DNA of 64,000 nucleotides. Origin: Thozetella sp. PMI_491. Lineage: Eukaryota > Ascomycota > Sordariomycetes > Chaetosphaeriales > Chaetosphaeriaceae. The stretch is from assembly GCA_021432635.1 (NCBI GenBank), contig MU270066.1, forward strand, positions 124,001-188,000, written 5' to 3'. The translations under genes and the position numbers were made by a program. A model generated the notes under the pieces. That model was not told the DNA's origin. It did not search any database and saw only the letters and a program-made list of their open reading frames with translations. Below, piece after piece: positions 24,388 to 35,202 of this stretch. Positions within the stretch are counted from its first letter, which is position 1. The number at the start of each line of letters is the position of its first letter.

Positions 24388-25125
24388 ATGCCGCAGGAGA
24401 TGGATGTCACAGAAAAGGAAGAACCCCGAGCTCCTCATGCTGCATATCCTTGGCGCTGGTGCTGTCACTCATGCCTCACCTGGTACGACCTTGGCTGCAC
24501 ACGGCGCTGTCTCGAGTGCTCGCACTATTTCTGCTCCCGGCCGGCCGATCACGCCGTCCTTGCAGGTGCCGGGCGCCGTGGATCCAAGAAGCGCAGTAGG
24601 ATCCGCGCCGGAACTTGCAAAAGCCAGTTTGACTATATAACATGGATGAAATGGGGCTCATGGCGCCGGACGGTGCTCGCACAACGGCAACAGTATGTGG
24701 GTGAGTCCGGAACGCCGAATGTCGAGGCCATTCCCGGGCTACGGTTTGCGGCTGGCACGAAGCGCAAGCTGTCGAGCGAGCCTTCGAAGAAGCAGCGGTT
24801 TAGTGACACTTTCGCGACGTACGAGTTCCGAGGACGTGCTGTCGGGGAGGAAGAGGACGGATGGGTAGCCGTGCCGGAGTCCGTCGGCGAGATAGTGGGG
24901 GACCGGAAGGAGGCGCTGTACGTCCGTGGCGACCACGACTGTAGCCTCCACTGCGACTCACCGAGCGAGTGCATACACAAGAAACACGACGCGATTTCCG
25001 AGAAGCGGGTGCAGTATGATGGTTCCGGTAAAGTAGTGGTGATTCCAAGGAGACGAAGCCAGCCTGGCTTCGGAAGCCGGAAATCACAGAAGGATAATAA
25101 GCTGGAAATAATTGAAGAAGGCTAG
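24388..25125 (+). CDS. Conserved fungal Cys-rich orphan protein
   Basis: Single exon, 245 aa from the Met of MPQEMDVTEKEE; the frame stays open to 24169 upstream, but that extension is low-complexity and likely leader. The core is a putative zinc-binding motif, WRWCCHSCLTWYDLGCTRRC followed by LECSHYFC, giving CCxxC...CxxxC/CxxC spacing. Next come CKSQFDYITWMKWGSWRR, a basic SSEPSKKQRF stretch that could be a nuclear signal, and near the C-terminus RGDHDCSLHCDSPSECIHKKH, a second Cys/His cluster. I know this combination as a recurring family of uncharacterised Sordariomycete proteins. The two Cys/His clusters suggest a zinc-stabilised fold. There is no evidence for an enzymatic role. The gene stands alone, beside the long gene-free stretch. 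Confidence 0.75.
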   Translation: MPQEMDVTEKEEPRAPHAAYPWRWCCHSCLTWYDLGCTRRCLECSHYFCSRPADHAVLAGAGRRGSKKRSRIRAGTCKSQFDYITWMKWGSWRRTVLAQRQQYVGESGTPNVEAIPGLRFAAGTKRKLSSEPSKKQRFSDTFATYEFRGRAVGEEEDGWVAVPESVGEIVGDRKEALYVRGDHDCSLHCDSPSECIHKKHDAISEKRVQYDGSGKVVVIPRRRSQPGFGSRKSQKDNKLEIIEEG

Positions 25126-26304
25126 CACTCGTGTGTCGATGATAGGTAGCCTTGGCAGGAAAAAGGAGAATGGCGAACCCGTGAGCGACCTGGAGACGTG
25201 GCTTTAAACCTATACCTGGATCGGCGAGCGCAACTCGGCCTCATAATAAGCGTTAACGATGAGAGACTACCCACCTTGGACATGGTATGTGCCATGCATA
25301 GTCTATACACTAGGGATCATCCCGCCTGTAAATGAAGCAGATACTAACTCCTACGCATAAGCCTCTGGGTCTGAGTTCGGGCAACACCTCTGGAGACACT
25401 CTAGGCCGGGCTAGGGCGCAGTAATACGGCAGGGAAATAGAAGACAAATGAAAGAAGGACTAATAGATTGAGCCTGCATGACACATGCCGACCCAGTGTA
25501 CTGCCGGGGAACCGGTGCTCTCTCGGCGTTGCTCTGAGAACGATGTGCATATAATGTCAATGACCCGAGTGAGACCAGGCCGGTCTGGCTGCAATGTAAA
25601 CAAGACAAGATCGTGCTAGCATCCATCTACTGTGAGAAGCTCCCCCGCACAATTTACATGACAGCAGAGATGGGCAAGCCCAGGGCCAACAGCGCAAGCC
25701 GATGGCGTGGACAAAGGGCCTGCAAGATTGGCGGCCTAAGACGCATCACGGGTAGACGCAAACGAGCCATGGTCTCCCCAATCAGGTTTATTGCACTACC
25801 TAAGCACCACCGGTCCAGATCCCTGCCCCCAATGTCATCCCGAAATAGACGGACGAATGTTGTACACAACCCGCCGCGAACGCACGCGGGCCCCCTAGAA
25901 AAAGCGAACCCGCCCCGGGACTCCTGCCTTCACGCGGCAGCCCGGGCATGCCCTGGCGCCGCTTCGGCTCTGGTATCGGATCTGCGGACCAGGCAACAAA
26001 CCTCACGGGGGAGGGGAGTGGCGACTACCCGCATCTCGCGACCACCTCTCAGAGCGCCCGGCTCGCCCCAGCTCGGCCCAACCACCCGCGAGCCCATGTC
26101 CCGCGGCTGTGTCTCAAACACACAAGAATAGTCCGTCAAAAGATAGAGCGCACCAGGTCGCAAACAAAAAGCTCCAGTCCCATCCCGTCAACCACCGGTA
26201 CCAAAAGCAGGAGAATAAAAGACAAGGGCGTGATGGACACTCCGCGGGGGACTGAACATCGCAACGCGTCGGCGCAAGAATTGCGCAGGGTTCTCGATGC
26301 CTGC
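25126..26304. other. Intergenic, converging 3' ends
   Basis: Contains the 3' flanks of the orphan gene and of the H2A.Z gene. A 192-aa frame at 25948-26526 on the plus strand overlaps the last H2A.Z exon in antisense and is a shadow. Nothing else recognised. Confidence 0.5.
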
Positions 26305-27212
26305 TTAAGCCTCGGCCGCCTTGCTCTTCTTCTTCTGTTCGACCTTGAGGAGCAGCGCGCGGTTGATATGCGGAAGCACACCTCCGAAGGCGATGGTGGC
26401 ACGGATCAGGGTGTCGAGCTCCTCATCACCACGAATGGCGAGCTGGAGGTGGCGGGGGGTGATGCGCTTGACCTTGAGATCCTTGGCGGCGTTCTAGCGC
26501 GCGTCCATGTCAGCTCGGGGTCCTAGAGGTTATCCGTGGCGAACTGCGGTCATAGGCAGCCGTCGCCCGGCATTTTGCGATTGGGACGGGGAATACTCAC
26601 GCCTGCGAGCTCGAGCACTTCAGCAGTCAGGTACTCGAGAACGGCCGTAACATAAACGGCGGCCTTGGCGCCGACGCGCATCTTGCTCTGGGTCTTCTGC
26701 TTGAGCAAACGCTTGACACGACCGCAGGGGAACTGGAAAATCGGGTCAGTACCGCTAGCAACTTGGCGCGGCCGCCAGAGCGAAAAAGGTCTCGAGCGAC
26801 ATGGCATTCAGCTGGCCGGGAGCAGCGCGGGGTTCGTCCGTCATGGTCGCAGCGGCTATATGTCAAAAAAATTGCGTCGCTTGTCGTGGATAATCTTGGG
26901 CCCGATGCGCGCGATGCGGCGTCGATGGATGGGCGGGCGCGACGTCGTGGTGGTTCGGAGGGGGGGTTGGGAGGCCGTCGGGGACGGAATGCTTGTCGCA
27001 CGCGTGCTCGAGTAGGCGTAGCTGCGATGCCGCGCACATGGGGGGTCGTAGGTCGCGAGCCGGGCGGCCAAAAATCGTGCAAAGTGAAGAAAAACACGAC
27101 CTACCTGAAGACCAGCGCGAGCCGAATGGCTCTGCTGCTTCTTGTTCCCGTCACCCGAGGTCTTTCCTCCGGAGCTCTTGCCACCAGACGATTTTCCCTT
27201 GCCGCCGGCCAT
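26305..27212 (-). CDS. htz1: Histone variant H2A.Z
   Basis: Three exons on the minus strand: 27212-27105, 26732-26601, 26493-26305; 142 aa. The protein begins [16 protein letters not shown] with several acetylatable lysines. It continues [21 protein letters not shown] across a 372-nt first intron, then [41 protein letters not shown] across a 107-nt second intron. H2A.Z-specific features include the [12 protein letters not shown] start of the fold, the [22 protein letters not shown] region with the H2A.Z-type docking segment, and no SQE motif at the C-terminus. H2A.Z replaces H2A near promoters through SWR1 and affects transcription and silencing. The first intron is several times longer than its neighbours in this window. 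Confidence 0.97.
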
Positions 27213-28460
27213 TTTAGTCGATCTCGGTGGATGCGCGGGGCGAGCTGGCTAAAATTAATAGTGAAAAAAAATCCGAGTGCGCGGTTTCAGCGATGCTCGA
27301 AATGATGGCGGGAATGCGACTGGAGTATTTCGCGGCGGGATGGTCGCGGGTGTGGATGAATTCGGTAGCTGCCCTCTTTGCTCAAGATGTTTTGGTGTTG
27401 ATGGGTCGAAAATTCGGAGGCAATGATGCTGTTGTTGTTCCCCGAGCTCCCAGGTTAAGCGAGCGGGCAGGGGCGCTTCTGATTTGTCGTGCCCCGGTTT
27501 TTGTTGACACTGTCAACTCACCGTCTCACGGTACGGAAGGCGGTAAAACTCCGGTGCGCAGCCGTGAGGAGTCGCTCGCCCAGGCAGATGCGGCCCAGTG
27601 CTGGGAAAGGGCTGTGGGCTCGAAAAGAGAGCCCATCTTTGGGCAGGAACTGCTCAAAAATGGGAAGAACGGATAGAGAAGAGCGAGGAGATTCCCTTGA
27701 GCCCCGTAGAGGGCTTTGAGAGTGTATGAGGGGGGAAATAGAGCGGTCATACTCACGCCGGCTTACCTGCAAAAGTCGGCAATGCTCATGCAGAGAGCCG
27801 CCTCCGTGTGCCATGTCTTGCCCGACATGGTCTCAAATGGAGGAAGAGGTAGATCAAGAGCCAAAGAAAGCCTCTTGAAGCTGCCTCATGGCATTTCAGG
27901 CAGGCTTTAAGGCGTTGTCGTGGTTGTTGGAATCGGCCCACGAGGACTACCTTCACTTCGAATCACAGATTCTGGGAGACGATGTCGTTGGGAGCAGGAG
28001 GACCCGACTTGTGGCGGCAGGACGAAAACCTGTGGCGGTGCAGAGGCCCCTCTCTGTCCCCGGATAGCCAAGCCACATCCGCCGGCCGGTGGTCTCCACT
28101 AAAGCTTGAGCTTAGCTACGAGATGTACCTGCCCCGCCGAAAGATCCACATAAGTGATACCATTGCACCAACAAGCACTTGAGGAACGCCAGGGTCCCAT
28201 TGGGGATGCTTTTCTATAACCGATAGAATTATATATCCCGTGCCCGCCTGATGTGAATTTGAGTCTGTGGTCCATCATCCAGGGCCCTCTACAGGCCGGT
28301 GACATTACATCTCAGGGAACCACCTAGTAGAGAATTATCTGACCACCTTGGGCCGCCAGTTTGAAGATGCACTAGCATCTGCTCTCTTGTGACAGTTGTC
28401 ATATACTTGGTAATCGCCCCTTCCGTCCCCCAAAATTCGAAAGTGGCAAGGCGGTACCAT
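27213..28460. other. H2A.Z promoter and 3' flank of NLR gene 1
   Basis: Two minus-strand genes flank this region. The part near 27213 is the H2A.Z promoter. From about 28289 to 28460 the minus strand still reads, in a shifted frame, as a likely continuation of the ankyrin end of the NLR gene. No other gene or repeat recognised. Confidence 0.5.
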
Positions 28461-28492
28461 TCAAGGGCATGCCGTAATGGAGGCTTCCCTAG
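28289..28492 (-). pseudogene. Frameshifted 3' continuation of NLR1 ankyrin region
   Basis: On the minus strand, from about 28492 down to 28289, a frame offset from the NLR1 frame reads GKPPLRHALEWYRLATFEFW and goes on for about 65 codons before its stop. It begins exactly where the in-frame protein loses ankyrin consensus. One extra T in the aattcta stretch (plus-strand 28489-28495) would explain the shift. It is either a genuine disabling mutation or a base-calling error; a splice is unlikely because no GT-AG pair fits. Confidence 0.6.
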
Positions 28493-31400
28493 AATTGTCT
28501 CTTCTGTCGATATTGGCACCATTCTCCAGCAACACCTTCACAATATCAAGGCGCCGGCGTCCCCACTCGGCCGTAAGGGATAGCACGGTCCTCCCTTTGT
28601 CGTCCATCGCCTGGACATCCGCTCCACTCTTTATCAGCATCTCAATGCTATCAAGTCGTTCATTCAAAATTGCGTAGAACAATGGTGTAATACCGTTGTT
28701 GTCTTTCCCTTCAATATTCGCTCCGTTCTCCAACAGCAGCTTCACAGCGTCGAGATGGCCATATGCCGCTGCACGGGACAGCGGAGTCCTGCCATCGTTA
28801 TCTCTCTTGTCAACAGCCGCTCCATTCTCTAGCAATTTCTTAAGAATCTCCACATGTCCAAGCGACGCTGCATAATTTAGTGCGGTTCTGCCCTTACTGT
28901 GGTCTACTTCCTCGGGAACATCCACATCAACACCCATCTCAAGCAACAACCTGACAGTGTTGGTTGCCTTGGTTCTGACAGCAAAGATTAGCGGATTGAA
29001 GCCCAATGGAGTTTGATGCATGTTGATCTGGAAGTCGAGAAAGCGGAGGACTGCATGTGCGTCTCTTTCTATTTGATAGAATAATACCCCCTTTCCTTTC
29101 GAGTAAATAAAACGGCGGCCCAAACGAAAACGTCGGATCTTGCTGTTGGTATATTCTTCACTCAAACGAGAAGAGTTTAAAGGATCTATTCCGGCTAGCC
29201 ACTCCGAAGTGTTGATATATTTTTCACTCAGGAACTGGCGCGTTTCAGCTAGCCTCTCCAAAAATTTGTGGACAGCAGCATAGCGTTCGGTAGCCATGGC
29301 AGCAAATAATGGAGGCCCATAGCGTCCATACTCAGTATTCAGACAGGCATTTATGTCTAGATACACCTTGGTCAAGTCGGACGGGCTTCTCTTTCTCTTC
29401 ACAAAGATGTAAACAAGGCTGCAGGATCCGGAATAGTCATTCCTGAAGCTCAGTTGGTAGAGTCTTTTCCACTTGCCTAAGGGGAATTTGTCGAGGAAGT
29501 GGACTTGTCTAATACCGTGACGTTTGGCGTTATTGGCATGGTGTAACACATTAGACACCGCATATTTAAGAAATGGGTGCGACTCTGCCTCGTCGTCTGA
29601 CCCATTATACCGCTTTATTTGTGCTAAACATGAATTCATGAAAAGCTGATGACTTCGTCCGCAAGTGTCGCCTGATATTCCCGACCATTTGCTCTCGAGT
29701 TCGCCAAGTAAAAAGTCTCGAACCGCTTCGTGTATGAACTGGACTCTCCGATGTATATTCTTAGTGACTTCAGCTAAGCCTTTCGACGAGGTCCTCACAA
29801 AAGTTTCGATCTGGCCGGAAGTAACCTCCGTACGGTTCCACACACCTGAACAGTCTTCGTCAAGAGTGACCTGTACTGCAAAATAGAGCTCTTGGGGCTC
29901 GAGGGGGTGTGACGCCCATAAGATCCATCTGAGACAAAGTCGCATCTGCTCTAGATTCTTATCGTCCCGGAAAAGAATCATTTCGAACAAGTTACTAAGC
30001 CCCTTGGGAAGTTCTTGTAGTCGTCTGCGAATCTTCTGGATTGACACTGAGCAGTTTGGGTATTCTGAGTTTAGAATATCCAAAACCAAGACGACCCAGA
30101 GGAAAATACCAGAGGATCTTTCAAGTATCTCGAATCGAAGGAGGTCGCTTTGATGGGATTCATGCAGTCTGAGCTTTGACTTGATATACTGCTCAATGTC
30201 CTGTATATGGCCGGTCTCATCTTCTAGGATGACCTCGACGCCCTCCCTTATGCTGATGGTAGGGTAATGCCGGCTGGAGAAACACACATGTACTTGAGCT
30301 TGCATCTCACATGCCAAAGCACACAGTTCCTCAAAGAAGGAAACCATGCCGGCGGCCTGTGTTTGATCGCACTCGTCGAGTGCGTCAACAAATATCATGA
30401 GCTGACGGCCCTTGAGTCGACTGACTGCATTGATCAATGTCTGCTTCAGCGCAGCCTCCGACCAGCCGTTTCGTTGAATTGCCTTGGCTCCATCAATTGT
30501 TAACCAGTCAAAGCTTTTTTGGAGGTCTATTGTGGTTTGGAAGAGCTGATATAATATAGAGCGATAAAGACCGGCAGTAGATCTCTGCTCAAGGGTGCCA
30601 CGTGCGATGAAAAAGAAGGATAGGGTGATCTTGGAAGGGTCCCCTTTGGCTTTTAATTTAGCGTCTTCAAACAGGAATTTCATTAAAGTCGACTTTCCTG
30701 TCCCGGGATGCCCTTTGATCCAGAGGAAGACACCGTGGCGGCCTTGTTGATGGGCTCCATACCAGGATATATATTCTGGCTTTTCGAGAAACCACCGGCA
30801 AGTAGTGCCTTGGGGGGCTTCCAAAGTTGTCAAACGCTCATCAATGTTCGTGAAGTATAACTTCTCTACAAGCGCTTTCTCAAGCGTTTCATCATACTGA
30901 TAGTGATGATTAGGAGGAAGATCGCTTCCTTGTTGAGCGCTTACAGTAGGGGCTGGCACTGCTGCACATGTCTTGTTCTTGACCATGGGCTCCTTAGAGT
31001 TGCCTTCACCCACAATATCCACCGAATGGTCGGAGTTGAATCGGCTAGCGATGAGGGTAATCGCTGCCTCCACTTTCAAATACTCGGGATCGGAATGGCC
31101 AAAAAATCGGCACATATTCATGTGATTCCTTGAAATGTGCTGCTTCGTCTCGATTTTGGGGTCATCAAGACAAGATGAAGTATCTTCGACCACCTTTCTC
31201 CTAAACAGCGCCGTGAGGCCGTACTCTTCTTGGTATGAGTAGATCTGCCAATTTCTCTCATGGCACATGGCAGAGAAGGCATCTCGTAACTGACTCAATC
31301 GTTGGGCATCTGGCACCAGAGTCGTGACGATATTTTGGTTTACCTGAACGCCTATAGCCTGGGCAGAAATGGAAAGGATCTTGAGGAAGAGGTTTCTGGG

Positions 31401-32168
31401 ATCGGCACCACGATGCGGCGTCCCAAAGAATAACACTCCCACAGTGGACTTGAAGACGGCGTAGAAGTGAGGTTTAGTCGAGGCAGACTCTCGTGATCTC
31501 TTCAACGCTTCTTGCGTCACCAACCCCCCAAGACTGTGCGAGACGAAGAGAATCGGACGGTGGAACTCTCCCGAAGCTCTCCGTCGTGCTTCGAGGGAGC
31601 ACACGAGATCCCAGCCATGATCGTGTAGTGATTTCGTGCTGACAGGTCCATTGAGCCAATGCCGTACCCTTGTATCGTATCCATAGGTCAGGATGCGGGA
31701 ATTTGGTACTGTTTGAGGAGCAAGGTCCGCAGGCCAGTAAACTTCGCTTCCATTCACGAATTCCCGTCTGTCAACGGTATGTTCGGTGCTCGTGGTAGGG
31801 GTTAGCGGGGAAGAAGGTAGAGTAATCGAAGAATCTGTTTGCTTCGTTCGACGGAAATATGTAAATTTGGAAAGCCTAGATCGCCATGTCTTGGCTTGCT
31901 CCTCCGCTTGTTCGGGTGTTCGTAGATATGTAGTTGACACCGGCTCGGACCCTTGCCAGGTCCAAGTGTCTTTTGGGTGGCCTGTGAAACCGTGGACAAA
32001 GACTATGCTTCGACTTGTTAGGCCGATAACCTGGTACAGGCATCCTACAAGGGAGCCGCGGAGGGACCGAAAGGCTGTGCAACCCAGTTGGACTTACTCA
32101 ATGACGGGGGTTGGTGCTTCGTACAGCACGGTTAGGCCTTGATCATGTATCGTCCTATTTGTCGCCAT
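28461..32168 (-). CDS. NLR-like receptor: serine hydrolase - NACHT - ankyrin (NLR1)
   Basis: Two exons on the minus strand, 32168-32098 and 32007-28461, with a 90-nt intron (GTAAGT...GAAG). The joined start MATNRTIHDQGLTVLYE runs into PTPVID|IVFVHGFTGHPKDTW; 1205 aa. Residues ~22-250 are an alpha/beta-hydrolase-like domain with nucleophile motif SHSLGG (Ser ~182) and FFGTPHRGADP. NACHT follows with a P-loop LWIKGHPGTGKSTL (~452-466) and a Walker-B MIFVDALDEC (~561-570). The last ~175 residues are ankyrin repeats (SKGRTALNYAASLGHVEI and following). Fungal proteins of this layout are NOD-like receptors linked to non-self recognition and regulated cell death; the role here is inferred. The last repeat breaks off: the annotated end reads RRDNSREASITACP-stop, but a +1 frame continues with LGKPPLRHALEW, a normal repeat start, as far as 28289. 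The allele is therefore probably C-terminally truncated. Confidence 0.88.
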
Positions 32169-35100
32169 GATGCTTGTATAGTGCTAAGCTGATCGGCTGC
32201 CCTGAGCGAAATTGGGTATCATGTTCATAATGATGCGGTTGGCTCGTGGCTGAGGCTGAGGACTGCGGGGTTGGCGAGTAGAGTTTGAGGAGATTTTGTT
32301 GGATGATAGTTTTCAAGAACCCTACATACCTAGGTAGGTAGGTATGTACAGTAGTCGCTTCTTAGAAGTGAGGCGGTCCTTAGGTAAGCATTGGGCAGCT
32401 TTGGGCACCTAGAATACCTGACCTCCCGAGGCAACTTATCATAAGAGATCACTAACTATGGAGCTTTTCAGGTAAGGTGATCTCTATAGGGCAGTATATT
32501 ATGGGGACGTGATGAAATGCTAACTGTACTCTAGTGGCTGGCCTAACTACCCCAACCAAGGTAGGTTCAGAATGGTGACTAGAAGAAGCTACTATAACCC
32601 GGCTCGGCCCGCTATGGGCGCCGGCCTGCCCACCGGGAGCGGCGCGGCTCGACTCACCATTGAAAGGAGCTATGCGCGAAGAGTTGCATGGGTTGAATCT
32701 TCCAAGGTAAGGGAATGTGAAAAATATCAGGTTACCCCAAAAAACAAAACATAAAAACTCCGTTATCCATCTTTTCCTGTAGGGGTATCATAGGGCATAT
32801 GCAGAAGCCGGCACAAATAACGAACGTGAGTGCATCTAGCAATGCAGGGCGCTGCGCTTGACCACCTTCCAACCCCCCATGTCTGCTGTCTCCGAGACGG
32901 AGCACACCCCGCTACTGCTTGGGGTCACCATCGCCTTTGCCTAACGAATGCAGGTGCTTCTGCATCCGCCTCAGCGCATCTTGGCGCCGCTGCTGGCAGG
33001 TTGGAGGGCTTCCCTGGATTAGGTGATCCTGCACCTGGTCGACATCGTAAAGGAATCGATTGAGCATCCCATTGCTCTGAGGGGTTTTGCTGGGGGACCG
33101 GAGTCAGCTTGCGCATCCGCACCCAAAAGATTGGAGGAGGCCAGGAAGCGATGCACCTTTGGTCCTCGGGCGAGGAAGTGAAGCCGGACACATGGCCCGA
33201 GTACCAGCTCTGGGCATCGTTTTGCGACCTGGTCATGGTGTCGAAGTGCACCTTGTCGTGCGGCGGGTAAGCCTTGCAGCCGGCTGGAGTAGGAATATGG
33301 CAAGAAGAGGGCGGCGCGCGCCTTGGAAAGTCCGGCTTGGGAGAAACGAATGTAAGAAATTTTCTTTAAATTTGGCCCTGCCTATCTCTGGCGCATATTC
33401 GGGAATCGATGCCTCGATCGTGATGTCCTGCAGTCGCTTGCCCGTTGCCCTAAGCGTCTAGACGATGGAGAGAGCCCCAGGCCGTCATCGCGGCCGCCAT
33501 GTCCCGTTTTAAAGCATGGCAGTGCAGAGGTCGTAGGACCTCCCTTTCGTGGACTCAGACCAGGAAAGGTGAACTGAAATTCGCGAGTATGAGCACTGCT
33601 GCAGTGAGAAGCGCCAAGAGATACCGTGGTGGTGTGGGTTCGGGTTGCCTTGTGCCGGCTGCCAGGCCGGGGCCAATCAGGGGTGCTTAGACTACCATGT
33701 CTCAATCTCACCTGGCAGAAACGGGGAGGAACGAGATGAGTAAAGATTGAGCAGACATGATTCGTATTGACTATGGACCGAGCTGCCTGCCAAGACGCCG
33801 AACCCTTTTCCTGACCTAAGGGCTCTTTCTCTCTCCACGAGGATGCGAAGTGCGAGGCCGCGCACGCCGGCCAGCCTTTGTGCAGGGGGAAGGGTGAGAG
33901 GGCCAAGAAAAGGCCGACATGCAGCGCAGGAAACAGGCGGGAAGAGGTGGTGAGTCCAGGTGGTGACGACTTGATGTGACACGAGACAAAAATGAGGGAG
34001 CCCACGACCAGCCCACGCTCCCGGCGCCGGCTGGCGGTGCGGAGAATACTCACGCGAATTCCTGCTGTATCGGCAGCCAGAAGGGCCTGCACGTTGCAAA
34101 GTGCAAGGAGCGGCTGAAGAAATGCCGAGAGGAATCTTCTCGGGGATAACTCCGGCGTGTCTGGTCTAGAGCCAAGGTCGAAGCAGGAACTACCTTCTTC
34201 TGATCGTCTCACAGAGAGCCGAAAACCCTTCCGCAAAGGAATGTGCGGTGGACGAAGGGGCAACGCTTTATTTATACACATGTCTTCCTCTCCTTGTTGC
34301 GCTCAGAATGCTCTCTTAGCAATGCAACTTGGGACTCTAGGCGTTCTGGTTTCGAACTCTGCCCATAGAAAACGTCGTATTCCGCGCGAATCTGCCTCGC
34401 GCAAAACGCCAACCCACCACATCTGGGAGAGAGCACTGTCATTGGGTTCGTATCCATTGCGCCTGACTGGTTGCCGTACGAGACCCCAGCACGGGCTAGT
34501 GCGGACGCACAGCTTGAGGCAGTTCTAAGCAAGTGCTGTTCAGCTTCCTCAATCCTTCGCCCCGTATGCTTATCGAAAGATGGATAAGGGGGGAGGGAGG
34601 TAAGGGGGGGGTGGAGGGACTGGCCCCGCGCTGTCTAGCAGAAGCTGTCGAGTTCCAAACACGGCAGTTTGAACCAATAGCGCATGGCATGGTCGCGAGG
34701 CATCGCTTCGCCACGTCCACCCCGGGGTACACCGACTCTGCCCTGCACTCCGCCGGAGGGATTGGCCAATTGGCACCCCCCAAACGCCAGCAATCGAGGC
34801 GGGCGGCCCCCAAAAAATGCAGCGTGGCAGCAGGCGACGGGCGGCCCCCAGGACGGGACGCCTGAAATGCGGCCGCGAGAGTCAGGCTGTCGCAGCCTTT
34901 TCCCTTACGCCCTTCCTGGCGACCCAGTCTCGAGAGGGGAATGGAGGCAGCTGGTTCGCCAGGCTCTGGGTCAATATACTAGACCCGCCACCATGAAAGC
35001 CCCGTCAGATCTCGTCGTCTCGTCTCCCGCTCTGTACCCGCTCCTAAGCTGGGCGACGCTTGGTCTGACTCTCCTTTCGGCCAGTCCAAGCCTATTGTTG

Positions 35101-35202
35101 GCCGTCTGGCACCAAGCAAGCTGAGACTGAGTCCTTTGTTCCCGACGATATAACCCACTCCAGCGGGCGATTTTACGAGAGCGGGGAAAGGCCCCCCCCC
35201 TT
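32169..35202. other. 3-kb intergenic region with TAGGTA-rich patch
   Basis: Shared upstream region of NLR1 (minus) and the zinc-finger gene (plus). At 32322-32348 there is a nearly palindromic run of tacctaggtaggtaggta motifs, and further single copies follow at about 32382 and 32549. Open frames of up to 299 aa (33382-34281 minus) and 108 aa (32925-33251 minus) have no domain and are not called. The last ~600 bases are GC-rich and probably leader. Confidence 0.45.
32322..32348. repeat. TACCTAGGTA microsatellite/palindrome upstream of NLR1
   Basis: Sequence tacatacctaggtaggtagg followed by tatgta: a near-perfect inverted repeat built of the tetranucleotide ggta/tacc, about 160 bp upstream of the NLR1 start codon. 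Similar TAGGTA/TACCTA patches recur at about 43878, 43970, 50481 and 51750-51825. Confidence 0.7.

Noticed and set aside
25948-26526. 192-aa plus-strand frame
   Set aside because: Overlaps the last H2A.Z exon in antisense; a shadow of the histone gene.
33382-34281. 299-aa minus-strand open frame
   Set aside because: Low-complexity and without recognisable motif; alternative frames on both strands are equally open.
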